NCBI RefSeq assembly: GCF_015352425.1
Contig: NZ_JADKNH010000003.1
Location: 248,001-312,000, forward strand
From: Fusibacter ferrireducens
GTDB taxonomy: Bacteria; Bacillota; Clostridia; Peptostreptococcales; Acidaminobacteraceae
DNA: 64,000 bases
Reading direction: 5' to 3'
In this document: piece by piece, positions 51,550 to 61,386 of the stretch
Layout of the letters: the number at the start of each line of letters is the position of its first letter
How positions within the stretch are numbered: the first letter of the stretch is position 1
Made by a program: the position numbers and the translations under genes
Notes under the pieces: model-generated
Database searches by the model: none
Seen by the model: the letters and a program-made list of their open reading frames with translations, nothing else
Told to the model about the DNA's origin: nothing

Positions 51550-52844
51550 ATATTGCATCGAAGAAGAATGATAACTGGATGCAAGAATTTAATATTATTC
51601 AGATTCAAAAAATAATTGTGATTGCCACAGTGGATGCGATTATATCTGGGTTTAGCATGAATATTTTGCCAACGGCATATACTATAAATTTAGCGGTGGC
51701 AATTTTACCCATTTATTATTATTTTGATAGACGTTTAAATCCAGTGTTGACGGCAACATTTATTGCAAGTATAGGCTTGCTTTTTAGAACCTTTACAGGT
51801 TATTATTATTATGGCTCATTTGAAGCTGCATTTTGGGCAGATTTTAATTTTCTTTTTTTTGATATGACGTATGGTGTTATTTTTTACCTAATTTTCTATA
51901 GAGATGCGCGAAAGACCCTTTTCACGTTGTACTTGGCTGCAATGGCAAGTGACTTTCTTGGTAATGCATCTGAATTTATTTCTAGATATGGGATCATGAT
52001 GTATACCTCTAATAATGTCATGGCAACACTTTTTTTGGTGGCGGCAATTAGAGGCGTCATTGCAGTAACGCTGTGTGTCTCTATCAATTATTACAATTCA
52101 TTTTTGAGAAAGGAAGAACATGATGAAAGATATAGGATGCTTTTAAATATTATTTCGGACTTAAAGGGTGAAATCTATTTCTTGCACAGTAATACTGAGC
52201 ATGTGGAATCTGTTATGGATGAGGCGTTTAGTTTGTACCGAGAGTATGATAAACTAGATGAGGCCAATCGAAAAAATAAGGCATTAAATATCGCAAAAGA
52301 TGTTCACGAGATTAAGAAAAATTATTTTAGAGTCATTGAAGGTATCGATGAGATTATTTTAAAGGAAAAGCCTAATGATAAATTGTCTTTGAAGGATTTA
52401 GCAAAAATTTTGCATTTATCCTTGACGAGACAACTCGAAATGAGTCATGTGCCCATTGTTTTAACTTTTCATGTTCAAAGTGAAGCTTTGATTAAAGAGC
52501 ACAATTTGTTGATGTCTGTTTTGAGAAACTTAATAAATAATAGCGTTGAAGCCATAGAAAATGGTGGCAAGGTTGAAGTTTTTCACAATGAAAATGAAAT
52601 GAGGCATGAATTTGTTATAACTGATGATGGTAAGGGCATGTCGCTTGAAATGCAAAACTATATCTTTAATCCAGGTTATTCGACCAAATATGATGATGAG
52701 ACGGGTAACTCCAATAGAGGTATTGGCTTATCTCTGGTCAAAGATATTGTAGAAAATGTCTTTAATGGCAACATTGAAGTAGAATCAAAAGTGGGAGTTG
52801 GCACGCGTTTTAGTGTTACCATTCCTAAAGAATCTATTGAGTAG
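51546..52844 (+). CDS. GlnK-like sensor histidine kinase
   Basis: 432 residues. About six TM helices in residues 18-185 form a membrane sensor, then a helical dimerisation part without a canonical H-box (NKALNIAKDVHEIKKNYFRV, where H in DVHEIKKNY is a likely phospho-acceptor). The ATP domain has LLMSVLRNLINNSVEAIENGG (N box), ITDDGKGMS (G1) and SNRGIGLSLVKDIVE (G2). With the next gene, a YcbB-domain regulator, it resembles GlnK/GlnL (YcbA/YcbB) of Bacillus, which senses glutamine. No glutamine transporter or glutaminase gene is next to it; a NhaC antiporter is. Confidence 0.82.
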   Translation: MNIASKKNDNWMQEFNIIQIQKIIVIATVDAIISGFSMNILPTAYTINLAVAILPIYYYFDRRLNPVLTATFIASIGLLFRTFTGYYYYGSFEAAFWADFNFLFFDMTYGVIFYLIFYRDARKTLFTLYLAAMASDFLGNASEFISRYGIMMYTSNNVMATLFLVAAIRGVIAVTLCVSINYYNSFLRKEEHDERYRMLLNIISDLKGEIYFLHSNTEHVESVMDEAFSLYREYDKLDEANRKNKALNIAKDVHEIKKNYFRVIEGIDEIILKEKPNDKLSLKDLAKILHLSLTRQLEMSHVPIVLTFHVQSEALIKEHNLLMSVLRNLINNSVEAIENGGKVEVFHNENEMRHEFVITDDGKGMSLEMQNYIFNPGYSTKYDDETGNSNRGIGLSLVKDIVENVFNGNIEVESKVGVGTRFSVTIPKESIE

Positions 52845-52853
52845 GGAGGTATT

Positions 52854-53711
52854 ATGAAAATCTATATTGTGGATGATGATATCAGTGTCATTAAAATGTT
52901 AGAAGAAATCATTTTAGATGAGGTGCTTGGTGAACTCATTGGTTCGAGTTTAAGCAGTAAAAAAGCACTTGAAGAAATCCCCATTCTTAAACCCGATATT
53001 ATTCTGTTGGATTTGTTGATGCCTGAAGTGGATGGCACGACACTGGTAGAAATTTTAAAAGAGCAAGAATGCCAATCTAAATTTATAATGATCTCTCAGG
53101 TGTCTTCAAAGAAGATCATTGGAGAGGCCTATGAGCGTGGTATTACTTTTTATATCAGCAAACCAGTCAATAAAAGAGAAGTTGCCACAGTGATTAGAAA
53201 TGTAACAGATAACATTATGATTGAGCAGAATTTAGATAAGATAAAAAAAGTGTTAAATTTTGATAGTCACAATCAGCCTACAGTTTCACCAAGTAGTGTC
53301 ACTGGACAACAGGATAGCCTTGAGAAGAAAATTAAAGTTATTTTTAGTCGCCTCGGTATTTTAGGGGAATCTGGATGTGACGAGATGATTAAACTCTGTA
53401 AATATATTAAGGAAGGCAAGATCAGTCTAACTTCTAATAAGCTCAAGGATATCAGCAATGAAATATCAGATAATCCAAAGGCCATGGAACAGCGAATTAG
53501 AAGGGCCATTAATAGAGGCTTGAGTAATATCGCAAGCCTTGGTATTGAAGATTACTTGAATGAAGTTTTTGTAAAATATTCCAATACTCTATTTGATTTT
53601 GAACAAGTTAGACTTGAAATGGAGTATTTACGCGGTAAAAAAGCCTATGGTGGTAAAATAAATATAAAAAAATTCATAGATAACTTAATTCTATTAGTGG
53701 ACGAAATGTGA
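52854..53711 (+). CDS. response regulator with YcbB (GlnL-like) domain
   Basis: 285 residues. Receiver 1-118: IVDDDISVIKM, phospho-acceptor in IILLDLLMPEVDGT, MISQVSS and YISKPVNKREV. The C-terminal part (about 160-285) matches the YcbB domain: KIKVIFSRLGILGESGCDEMIKLCKYI and PKAMEQRIRRAINRGLSNIASLGIEDYLNE, a helical DNA-binding module. It is 9 bp after the kinase with GGGAGG. In Bacillus the homologous GlnL activates glutamine utilisation genes; the regulon here is unknown. A terminator follows. Confidence 0.85.
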   Translation: MKIYIVDDDISVIKMLEEIILDEVLGELIGSSLSSKKALEEIPILKPDIILLDLLMPEVDGTTLVEILKEQECQSKFIMISQVSSKKIIGEAYERGITFYISKPVNKREVATVIRNVTDNIMIEQNLDKIKKVLNFDSHNQPTVSPSSVTGQQDSLEKKIKVIFSRLGILGESGCDEMIKLCKYIKEGKISLTSNKLKDISNEISDNPKAMEQRIRRAINRGLSNIASLGIEDYLNEVFVKYSNTLFDFEQVRLEMEYLRGKKAYGGKINIKKFIDNLILLVDEM

Positions 53712-53777
53712 GTATTAGCAATGCTTTCATATAGATTGTCCTATAATGATGTGCAATGATATTTCCGAAAAGTCAGA

Positions 53778-53816
53778 AAATTCAAAAAGACTTCAAATCT
53801 TTTTGAATTTTTTTTA
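53778..53816 (+). terminator. terminator after the GlnK/GlnL-like operon
   Basis: AAATTCAAAAAGA (53778-53790) pairs with TCTTTTTGAATTT (53798-53810), seven-base loop, then a T-run. Confidence 0.88.
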
Positions 53817-53873
53817 TTTATTTTGAACAGGTTACGTATAATGAACGTATCTTTTAAAAGGGGGGATTTGCGC

Positions 53874-55280
53874 ATGCAAACGAAAAAAGTATCACCATGG
53901 ATAGCACTTATTCCAGTAATTTTTTTACTTGTAACGTTATCTTACACGATTCTTATACTTGAAGGATCGCCACACATTCCTTTGATGACGTCTGCAATTT
54001 TTGCTTCTTTGGTAGCCATGTTTATGTTGGGTGCAGAATGGAGTGAAATCGAAGAAGGGATTGTGGAAACAATCAAAATGTCTATGGGGGCTATTCTTAT
54101 TCTGATGATTATTGGTATGGTTATCGGCACATGGATTTTGTCAGGTGTTGTACCTACGATGATCTATTATGGTCTTAAAATCTTGTCTCCAAAGATTTTT
54201 TTACTTGCAACGCTTTTAATGTGCTCCATTGTTTCTCTATCGACGGGGTCGTCATGGACGACTGCTGGAACCGTCGGTGTGGCATTGATGGGGGTTGGAA
54301 TGGGTCTTGGCATTCCTTCGCCAATGATTGGTGGGGCTATTATCTCAGGTGCATACTTTGGTGATAAAATGTCTCCACTCTCTGATACAACTAATCTTGC
54401 ACCGGCAATGGCAGGCGCGAAGTTATTTGATCATATTAAGCACATGCTCTTCACCACAGGGCCATCTTATATTATCGCAGGCATTGTATTTCTTGTTTTG
54501 GGTTTTCAATTTGGTAATAATGCAATGGATTTGACGATTATAGATGAAATGAATCAAGGCCTATCTCAAGGTTTTAATCTCAATCCACTGTTATTATTAA
54601 TTCCACTAATCGTAATTGGTATTGTTGTCATGAAGGTTCCTGCAATTCCAGGTCTCTTTGGCGGCGCAATTATTGGTGGTTTTGCAGCTATGATCTTCCA
54701 AGGCTCCACAATAGGAGATGTCGTAAATGCACTTCATAGTGGCTATGTCTCTACTACAGGGGTTGCGTCTGTGGATGAGTTATTAACACGAGGCGGTCTC
54801 AATAGCATGATGGGTACAGTGGCATTAATACTCTGTGCTATGGCATTTGGTGGCGTTATGGAAAAAACGGGCATGCTCGAAGCGCTTGCAAATGTCGTTT
54901 TACACTTTGCAAGAAGCACTGGACAATTGGTTGTTGCTGTTATTGGATCTGCAGTGTTCATGAACTTAGTTGCAGGAGATCAATATTTGGCAATTGTCAT
55001 TCCAGGTAGAATGTACAAAGAAGCATTTGAACGCAAAGGATTAGCACCTAAAAATTTATCTCGAGCGCTTGAAGATTCTGGTACTTTAACGTCATCGTTA
55101 ATTCCGTGGAATACTTGTGGCGCCTTTATGATTGCCACACTTGGACTTGCGCCTTGGACTTATATTCCATTCTGTATTCTAAATCTTGTCAATCCATTGG
55201 TTTCAATTTTCTATGGCTTCACAGGGATTACTATGGAAAAATTAGATGAAAATGCTGAGGTTCAAACAGAAATTGCGTAA
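53874..55280 (+). CDS. nhaC: Na+/H+ antiporter NhaC family
   Basis: 468 residues from ATG 53874 (GGGGGG 8 bp upstream; an earlier in-frame TTG at 53823 lies within the promoter region). About 11-12 TM segments. NhaC-family landmarks: SLSTGSSWTTAGTVGVALMG, GAIISGAYFGDKMSPLSDTTNLAPAMAG and the repeat LSRALEDSGTLTSSLIPWNTCGAFM. These exchangers import protons for sodium, or malate/lactate for Na+ in the MleN relatives, which cannot be distinguished by eye. It has its own terminator, and a TATAAT at 53837 may be part of its promoter. Confidence 0.9.
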   Translation: MQTKKVSPWIALIPVIFLLVTLSYTILILEGSPHIPLMTSAIFASLVAMFMLGAEWSEIEEGIVETIKMSMGAILILMIIGMVIGTWILSGVVPTMIYYGLKILSPKIFLLATLLMCSIVSLSTGSSWTTAGTVGVALMGVGMGLGIPSPMIGGAIISGAYFGDKMSPLSDTTNLAPAMAGAKLFDHIKHMLFTTGPSYIIAGIVFLVLGFQFGNNAMDLTIIDEMNQGLSQGFNLNPLLLLIPLIVIGIVVMKVPAIPGLFGGAIIGGFAAMIFQGSTIGDVVNALHSGYVSTTGVASVDELLTRGGLNSMMGTVALILCAMAFGGVMEKTGMLEALANVVLHFARSTGQLVVAVIGSAVFMNLVAGDQYLAIVIPGRMYKEAFERKGLAPKNLSRALEDSGTLTSSLIPWNTCGAFMIATLGLAPWTYIPFCILNLVNPLVSIFYGFTGITMEKLDENAEVQTEIA

Positions 55281-55296
55281 ATAATTTTTGAAATGG

Positions 55297-55326
55297 AAGC
55301 CCCGGATCATATGATTTGGGGCTTTT
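55297..55326 (+). terminator. terminator after nhaC
   Basis: AAGCCCC (55297-55303) pairs with GGGGCTT (55318-55324), followed by T residues; the loop GGATCATATGATT can pair internally (ATCATATGAT). Confidence 0.85.
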
Positions 55327-55441
55327 ATGCGCGTGCATAGCCTAAGACAAGAGTGTACCAAATCATGATGTGAGATTAGGATACATAATTGTAACCAAAA
55401 ATGTTATTATAACCATAGAATAAAGCATAAAAGAGGTATCG

Positions 55442-56143
55442 ATGAAATCCATTAATCAAGAAATCATAAGTGTACTAGAGTCTATTCCGCTTTTTAGAGG
55501 TATTGATCGTCAAGACATTGTCAATATGCTTGGCTGTTTAAATCCAAGAATGAGTTCATATCAAAAAAACCAGCCCATTGCCTCTATAGGAGATCCTTTT
55601 TTGGGTCTTGGGATTATTTTAGAAGGTGAAGTGATTGTTGCCAAGGAGAATATCGCTGGCAATAGGATGATTATAACTGTACTTAAAAAAGGTGATATGT
55701 TTGGTGAGATGATGAGCTTTTCAATGCATACGACATGGATTGCAGCAGTCACGGCTCAAACACAATCCCAAATTATATTTATCTCACCTGAAAAAGTGAT
55801 TAGTCAATGCGAAAAGATGTGCTCTGGACATAAAAAATTAATAGAAAATATACTTGCAATTATGGCTAAAAAAGCACTGCTTTTAAATCGAAAAGTTGAG
55901 TATTTGACGATAAAGACTCTTAGAGGCAAACTTTGTGCCTATCTTCTGGAAACACAAAAGAGAACACAGGATGTTTTCTTTGAACTGCCAATGAATAGAG
56001 ATGAAATGGCGGATTTTTTTAATGTGGCAAGGCCCTCAATTTCTCGCGAATTGAGTAAAATGCGAGAAGATGGGTGGATTGATTTTCACAAGTCCACTTT
56101 TAAAATTTTAAATGTGGATCAATTAAAAAACTATATAGAATAA
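55442..56143 (+). CDS. Crp/Fnr family transcriptional regulator
   Basis: 233 residues. Cyclic-nucleotide-binding-like beta roll at about 18-130 (IASIGDPFLGLGIILEGEVIVAKEN and KKGDMFGEMMSF), the dimerisation helix, then a Crp-type HTH at about 160-225 (LPMNRDEMADFFNVARPSISRELSKMREDGWIDF). It lacks the N-terminal Cys cluster of Fnr, and the cNMP phosphate-binding Arg is not evident, so it probably senses something other than cAMP. It lies upstream of the trp operon but has no obvious link to it. An imperfect palindrome near 55393-55416 may be its own operator. Confidence 0.9.
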   Translation: MKSINQEIISVLESIPLFRGIDRQDIVNMLGCLNPRMSSYQKNQPIASIGDPFLGLGIILEGEVIVAKENIAGNRMIITVLKKGDMFGEMMSFSMHTTWIAAVTAQTQSQIIFISPEKVISQCEKMCSGHKKLIENILAIMAKKALLLNRKVEYLTIKTLRGKLCAYLLETQKRTQDVFFELPMNRDEMADFFNVARPSISRELSKMREDGWIDFHKSTFKILNVDQLKNYIE

Positions 56144-56161
56144 TTTTTTTAGAAAAAAGTA

Positions 56162-56189
56162 TTGACATTTTATTGGATTAAGTTAAAAT
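56162..56189 (+). promoter_or_regulatory. promoter of the trp operon
   Basis: -35 TTGACA (56162-56167), 16-bp spacer, -10 TAAAAT (56184-56189). Transcription would start near 56196, just before the T-box. Confidence 0.8.
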
Positions 56190-56396
56190 GATACGTAACA
56201 ATATAACCTAAAACATTGATTAAGAGTAGTAGTTGTGATAGCACCTTTTAGAGAGTCAGCGATTGGTGAAAGCTGATAGGGAAAATAGCAATGAATGGAC
56301 TTATGAGTGCAATCTGAAATTGAGTAGGTACGCCGGGTGCTCCCGTTATAGAGTACAGAAGTTGATGGACTTCGAAGAATCATGAGATTGGCATAT

Positions 56397-56431
56397 ATCT
56401 CACACCTTTTTGCAGGTGTGAGATTTTTTTT
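56397..56431 (+). terminator. first T-box terminator of the trp leader
   Basis: ATCTCACACCT (56397-56407) with AGGTGTGAGAT (56414-56424), an 11-bp perfect stem, followed by eight T. Confidence 0.9.
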
Positions 56432-56451
56432 ACTTAAAGGTGGCATAGCGA

Positions 56452-56492
56452 GAAACCTCGTCCTTTTAACATAGGATGGGGTTCTTTTTTTT
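56452..56492 (+). terminator. second T-box terminator of the trp leader
   Basis: GAAACCTCGTCCT (56452-56464) with AGGATGGGGTTC (56473-56484), one bulged A and two G-U pairs, then eight T. Confidence 0.85.
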
Positions 56493-56622
56493 CAATAAAA
56501 TGCAATATGTGAATGTTTGTATGTTTTAAAGTGAATATTTGAACAGTGGTATAGGATTGATGACTCTGAAGTGTTCAGAGCATTTAAGACAAAATAAGAT
56601 TGTAGAAGGGAAGGGGAAAAAT

Positions 56623-59064
56623 ATGTTCGATAAAGTAACGCGTAGAGAATCTTTAAACTATGAAGAATCCATTCTGCTTGCAGATGATGTGCTGAATAAG
56701 CGCATGGCAGATGACAAGATTGAGACGGTTTTAATAGAGCTCAATCAAAAAGGAGAGACTTATCATGAAATCGCTGGTTTTGCCACTGCAATGAAACAAA
56801 ATGCGAAATCATTTGAAACGGCTGGGCTCAATATCATGGATACTTGTGGGACAGGTGGCGATGGCCTCGAGACATTTAATATCAGCACAGCAGTGGCTTT
56901 CGTACTTGCTGCAGCAGGGATTCGCGTTGCAAAGCACGGGAACAGATCTGTTTCTTCGAAGTGTGGCAGTGCAGATATTCTAGAAGCCATGGGCATTGAT
57001 TTGCAATTGAGCACACGAGAAAATGAAAATCTATTTAGGGAAGAGGGCTTTTGTTTCTTATTTGCACAATCCTATCATAGGAAAATGAAAACAATTATGC
57101 CAATCCGGAAAAAGATTGGCAAGCCAAGTATCTTTAATATCATAGGGCCTTTGTCTAATCCTGCGCGTGTGACGCATCAAATGATTGGCGTTTACACACC
57201 TGAATTATTGCAACCCGTTTATGAAGCGATGAAAATGATTGGGCTTAAATCAGGTGCAGTGGTACATGGATACGGTGGCATGGATGAGCTATCCCTAGAA
57301 GGTGAAAATGAGATCTTATATTTCCGAGAGGGCAAAGAAGAGCATCTTGTGATTGATCCAGTGCATTATGGATTTGAGAGAATAGAGAACAAGCAACTGA
57401 AAGGGGGGACTAAAGAAGTTAATTTAAAAATAATGCGAGAGCTTTTATTAGGGGAAGAATCGCCCTATAAAGAAGCCGTGATACTAAATGCCGGATTTTG
57501 CATTTATCTCAACGAGTATGCAGATTGTATAGAAGAAGGCATAAAAATAGCGCGTACACTTATTGACGAAGGACACGTTAGAACAAAGGTGAATTCAATT
57601 TTGAAGACACAAGCTTATTTAAAAGCCAATACCATTCTAGATGAAATATTTGAGTATAAGAAACAAGTGCACAACTCTGAAGTCATAACACCGCTTTCAG
57701 AGCAGCAGGCCCAAAGTGATTCTACAAAAAAGAGAGCAAAACTGAGTACGTTGCTCAAAGCCTCTAGAGCACTCTATCTTAAAGAACAGCATCATTGTTC
57801 TTACCCTATTATCGGGGAAATCAAGAGGGGTTCGCCTTCAAAGGGCAAATTCACAGAGGCGCTTGATATTGAAGCTGTAATACAGCATTATGAAACTTTA
57901 AATGTAGTGGGCGTTTCTGTTTTAGTAGATCAAAAATATTTCTATGCACATGAAAATGATGTAGATGTCGTGAGTCAATTAACTGAAAAACCTATTTTAT
58001 ACAAAGAGTTTATCGTTTCTGAGGCGCAGATTCAAATGGCCAAATACAAAGGGGCTTCAACGATTCTTTTAATTGCCAGAATGTTGTCTGCAGAAGTCCT
58101 TCAAAATTTGACCGACACGGCACATGAGTTAGGTCTCGAAGTGCTTATGGAAATTCATCAGGCAGATGAGTTCGAAAAAGTGCAGGGGATTGATTTTGAT
58201 ATACTGGGCATTAACAATCGCGATTTGCAAACTTTTAAAACAGATATTAATGTGTCGGTGAATTTATATGCTGCGCTTTCACTGGAATCCTATGACAAAC
58301 CGATTATCAGCGAAAGTGGGATTACCAGTCTTGAAGAGATGGATTATTTAATCAAAATAGGCTTTCACGGTGTCCTCATGGGTGAAAATTTGATTAAAAG
58401 TATTGCGCCAACTGGGATTAAAATTTGTGGAATCAAAAATGTTGAAGATGCAAGACTTGTTGCCGAAAGCGGTGCGGATTATATTGGGCTTGTGTTGGCA
58501 GAGAGTAAGCGTAAAGTTACGCTGGCACAAGCGGGTGAAATTATAAGTGCAATAAAAGAGCAAGACATTAAAAGTGTTGCTGTGTTTAAGGATCAAAGTG
58601 TGGCGGAAATTAACAGCGTCATAGAGGCAGTTCCCTTTGATATGATACAGATTCATGGGACATTTGATGATTATGAAGCACTGATGAGGCCTGTTGAAAT
58701 TATAAAAGCTTTCAGCCACGAGGAAGTTCTAGAAATAATTGCTGAACATAAAGACCTTAAAGGTCATCCAATGGTGAATTACTATCTCATAGATGCAACG
58801 GTTCCAGGATCAGGTAAAACATTTGATTGGACACTTTTAGAGCAAATGAATTCGAATAAGCCGCTTATTATTGCTGGTGGGTTGACCTCTGAAAACGTAG
58901 GGACATTAATCCATGCATATCACCCTTTTGCTGTGGATGTCAGCTCGGGGGTTGAACAAGAGGGCGAGAAAAACAAAGATAAGATCTATCAATTTATAAA
59001 TAAATGTCATTCAGCAGATGAATGTAAACGCATAAAGGGAGGCGTAAGCTATGAAGTACGGTGA
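56623..59064 (+). CDS. trpDCF: TrpD-TrpC-TrpF triple fusion
   Basis: 813 residues from ATG 56623 (AAGGGAAGGGG upstream; an earlier in-frame ATG at 56539 has no good RBS). Residues 1-345 are anthranilate phosphoribosyltransferase: [42 protein letters not shown]. About 370-595 is indole-3-glycerol-phosphate synthase: [46 protein letters not shown]; its usual N-terminal 40-50 residues seem shortened. About 597-805 is phosphoribosylanthranilate isomerase: [12 protein letters not shown] (catalytic Cys), [27 protein letters not shown]. One chain thus catalyses three consecutive steps from anthranilate to indole-glycerol phosphate. It overlaps trpB by 14 bp. TrpE and TrpG are not in the operon. Confidence 0.94.
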   Translation: MFDKVTRRESLNYEESILLADDVLNKRMADDKIETVLIELNQKGETYHEIAGFATAMKQNAKSFETAGLNIMDTCGTGGDGLETFNISTAVAFVLAAAGIRVAKHGNRSVSSKCGSADILEAMGIDLQLSTRENENLFREEGFCFLFAQSYHRKMKTIMPIRKKIGKPSIFNIIGPLSNPARVTHQMIGVYTPELLQPVYEAMKMIGLKSGAVVHGYGGMDELSLEGENEILYFREGKEEHLVIDPVHYGFERIENKQLKGGTKEVNLKIMRELLLGEESPYKEAVILNAGFCIYLNEYADCIEEGIKIARTLIDEGHVRTKVNSILKTQAYLKANTILDEIFEYKKQVHNSEVITPLSEQQAQSDSTKKRAKLSTLLKASRALYLKEQHHCSYPIIGEIKRGSPSKGKFTEALDIEAVIQHYETLNVVGVSVLVDQKYFYAHENDVDVVSQLTEKPILYKEFIVSEAQIQMAKYKGASTILLIARMLSAEVLQNLTDTAHELGLEVLMEIHQADEFEKVQGIDFDILGINNRDLQTFKTDINVSVNLYAALSLESYDKPIISESGITSLEEMDYLIKIGFHGVLMGENLIKSIAPTGIKICGIKNVEDARLVAESGADYIGLVLAESKRKVTLAQAGEIISAIKEQDIKSVAVFKDQSVAEINSVIEAVPFDMIQIHGTFDDYEALMRPVEIIKAFSHEEVLEIIAEHKDLKGHPMVNYYLIDATVPGSGKTFDWTLLEQMNSNKPLIIAGGLTSENVGTLIHAYHPFAVDVSSGVEQEGEKNKDKIYQFINKCHSADECKRIKGGVSYEVR

Positions 59065-60220
59065 ATATGGCGGTCAGTATATTTCGGAAATTTTAATGGA
59101 AGCTGTGATTGAACTCGAAGAGACTTTCACAAAACTTAAAGAGGATCGCACGTTTATAGAGTCTTTTCAATACTATATGAAGCAATATGTAGGCAGGGAA
59201 AATCCGCTTTACTATGCTGAAAATTTCAGTAAAAAGTGTGGGGGTGCAAAAGTTTATTTAAAGAGAGAAGATTTAAATCATACAGGTGCCCATAAAATTA
59301 ACAATGCCATAGGACAAGCATTAATTGCCAAGCACATGGGGAAAGAAAAGGTAATTGCTGAGACCGGTGCAGGCCAGCACGGTGTGGCAACTGCCACGGC
59401 ATCGGCATTATTGGGGCTTAAATGCAAGGTCTTTATGGGTGAAGAGGACATGAGACGCCAAAAATTAAATGTGTTCAAAATGGAGTTGCTTGGCACAGAA
59501 GTGGTGCCGGTGACATCAGGGAGTCGTGTTTTAAAAGACGCGACAAATGAAGCGTTGAAGTATTGGGCAGCGAATATTGAAGATACGCATTATATCATTG
59601 GCTCTGCAATTGGACCGGCACCATATCCTAAAATTGTAAAGTACTTTCAAAGAATTATAGGCAGGGAAACGATGGCTCAACACTTTGAGCAGGAAGGTAA
59701 AAATCCAACTGCAATCATTGCCTGTGTAGGCGGTGGTAGTAATGCGATCGGCATGTTTGAACCCTTTATAGATTTAAAAGAGGTAAAGCTCTTTGGGATT
59801 GAAGCCTCGGGTAAAGGCATTGATTCTGGGGAACATGCGTGTTCAATCAACGGTGGCAGAATTGGGATATTACATGGCACAAAGACTTATTTGCTACAAG
59901 ATGAGGATGGGCAAATAGAAGAAGCGTACTCGATTTCAGCAGGTTTAGACTATCCTGGCATAGGGCCTGAACACAGTCATCTAAACGATATTGGTCGCGT
60001 CAAATATTATCCAATAAGTGACAGAGAAGCTTTAGAAGCATTTGACATACTGTGTAAATGCGAGGGCATTATACCTGCACTTGAAAGTGCACATGCAGTT
60101 GCATATGCTTTAAAACTGGCACCTCAAATGAGTCCAGAAGAGACGATTGTCGTCAATCTATCTGGCAGGGGCGATAAAGATGTCGAAACGATAAAGGAGT
60201 ATTATGATGAAAACAATTAA
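59051..60220 (+). CDS. trpB: tryptophan synthase beta chain
   Basis: 389 residues, PLP-dependent. The PLP Lys is in [18 protein letters not shown] (about 83), with [20 protein letters not shown] and the phosphate loop [12 protein letters not shown]. The beta chain joins indole and serine to give tryptophan. The N-terminus [12 protein letters not shown] is typical of TrpB1, the form that works with TrpA. It overlaps the fusion gene by 14 bp, which suggests translational coupling. Confidence 0.97.
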   Translation: MKYGEYGGQYISEILMEAVIELEETFTKLKEDRTFIESFQYYMKQYVGRENPLYYAENFSKKCGGAKVYLKREDLNHTGAHKINNAIGQALIAKHMGKEKVIAETGAGQHGVATATASALLGLKCKVFMGEEDMRRQKLNVFKMELLGTEVVPVTSGSRVLKDATNEALKYWAANIEDTHYIIGSAIGPAPYPKIVKYFQRIIGRETMAQHFEQEGKNPTAIIACVGGGSNAIGMFEPFIDLKEVKLFGIEASGKGIDSGEHACSINGGRIGILHGTKTYLLQDEDGQIEEAYSISAGLDYPGIGPEHSHLNDIGRVKYYPISDREALEAFDILCKCEGIIPALESAHAVAYALKLAPQMSPEETIVVNLSGRGDKDVETIKEYYDENN

Positions 60221-60956
60221 TACCGTATTTGAGAATAATAAAAAAGCGCTTATATCCTATGTCATGGTAGGTGATGGTGGCTTTGAAGCAAGTCTGGATT
60301 ACGCTCGATTTCTGATTGACAGCGGCATTGATCTATTAGAACTTGGCATGCCTTTTTCAGACCCAGCAGCTGATGGGGAGACCATTTTAAATGCAGGACT
60401 AAGGGCGCTGAAAGCCAAGACGACTTTTAAGGATGTCATCCGTTTTGCTGAAACAATCCATGCTGAGACGGATATGCCAATGGTGGTTATGACTTATCTC
60501 AATCCTATTTATCAATTTGGCTTCGAAAAAGCCTGTGAATTGCTCTCTAAGGCAGGCGTGCAGGGTGTTATTATTCCCGATCTACCACATGAAGAATCAG
60601 CTGAATTTAAAAGGATTGCAGATCGATATGAAATGAATATCATCCCTTTAATTGCACTTACAACAAGTGAAAATCGTGTTAAAGAAATTGTCAAAGAGAG
60701 CAAGGGATTTATATACCTAGTTGCCGTTAAAGGGATCACTGGTACGCAAAGACCAGATTTAAAAGAAGTGACCTTTATGACCGATAAGATAAAAAAATAT
60801 ACTCAAACACCTGTAGTTGCAGGTTTTGGAATTAGAAGCAGAGAGGATATCAATGATTTTAATCAGGTGGTAGATGGGGTTGTCATTGCGAGTCGATTTA
60901 TTGATTTGAGAGAATCCGGAAGGTTGGCAGAAATTAAAAACATTATCAATATCTAA
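60207..60956 (+). CDS. trpA: tryptophan synthase alpha chain
   Basis: 249 residues from the second of two adjacent ATG codons (60204/60207), which is 7 bp from AAGGAG. The barrel has catalytic Glu in [15 protein letters not shown] and the catalytic Asp in the same block; [18 protein letters not shown] and [13 protein letters not shown] complete the phosphate site. It cleaves indole-3-glycerol phosphate to indole and G3P, passed to TrpB by tunnel. The gene overlaps trpB and ends the operon; a strong terminator starts 79 bp later. Confidence 0.96.
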   Translation: MKTINTVFENNKKALISYVMVGDGGFEASLDYARFLIDSGIDLLELGMPFSDPAADGETILNAGLRALKAKTTFKDVIRFAETIHAETDMPMVVMTYLNPIYQFGFEKACELLSKAGVQGVIIPDLPHEESAEFKRIADRYEMNIIPLIALTTSENRVKEIVKESKGFIYLVAVKGITGTQRPDLKEVTFMTDKIKKYTQTPVVAGFGIRSREDINDFNQVVDGVVIASRFIDLRESGRLAEIKNIINI

Positions 60957-61034
60957 TGACTATGTGCAAAGACAGAGATTGTGGCTGTTGAGTAACATTG
61001 AACCCAAGGGGCTGTTGTAAAGCAGCCTTAAATT

Positions 61035-61083
61035 AAAATGACTAGAACAAGATCCATCGGGATTTTATTCTAGTCATTTTTTT
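61035..61083 (+). terminator. terminator of the trp operon
   Basis: AAAATGACTAGAA (61035-61047) pairs with TTCTAGTCATTTT (61068-61080), with an inner stem in the loop, followed by a T-run. It is nearly symmetric. Confidence 0.9.
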
Positions 61084-61143
61084 ATCAAAATAAATAGACT
61101 TTTTTGAGGGGCCATCTCGAAAATGAGTTGTTAGAATAAGAGA

Positions 61144-61196
61144 AAACTGCTACGATTATCATAAAAGCAAGATGATTATGATAAACTGCTACGATT
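61144..61196 (+). repeat. 14-bp direct repeat in the gap upstream of alr
   Basis: AAACTGCTACGATT occurs at 61144-61157 and 61183-61196. Between them ATCAT/ATGAT arms can pair. The 300 bp from 61084 to 61386 contain no gene of normal size; an 8-codon frame with AAGAGGAG starts at 61222 (MYKVLYVL), perhaps by chance. Confidence 0.6.
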
Positions 61197-61386
61197 GCTG
61201 TAAAACCGTTAAGAGGAGAAAATGTATAAAGTGCTTTATGTCCTATAAACAGGAAGTATATTCTGTATTGTAGGAATGCTTAAGGCCATTGAACTTAAAA
61301 AACACGCATTTGCAGGATTGTAACTTTAGAGAAAATGGCATTAAAATTGCTTCAATAATCAGTAGGGTTTATTTTAGGAGGCGAAA

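Larger units (their letters stand above)
56196..56493 (+). promoter_or_regulatory. tryptophan T-box leader with two terminator modules
   Basis: Stem I has the distal pattern GAGAGTCAGCGATTGGTGAAAGC (from 56251) and a specifier region GAATGGACTTATGAG with codon TGG (56296-56298, Trp). Stem III is GCCGGG...CCCGTTA. Module 1: TGAGAT-TGGCATAT-ATCTCA (56383-56402) excludes the terminator at 56397-56431. Module 2: AAAGG (56436-56440), TGGCATA (56441-56447) and GCGAG/CTCGT, CCTTT form a canonical antiterminator that excludes the terminator at 56452-56492. Both have TGGC, complementary to the GCCA end expected of tRNA-Trp. Confidence 0.88.
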
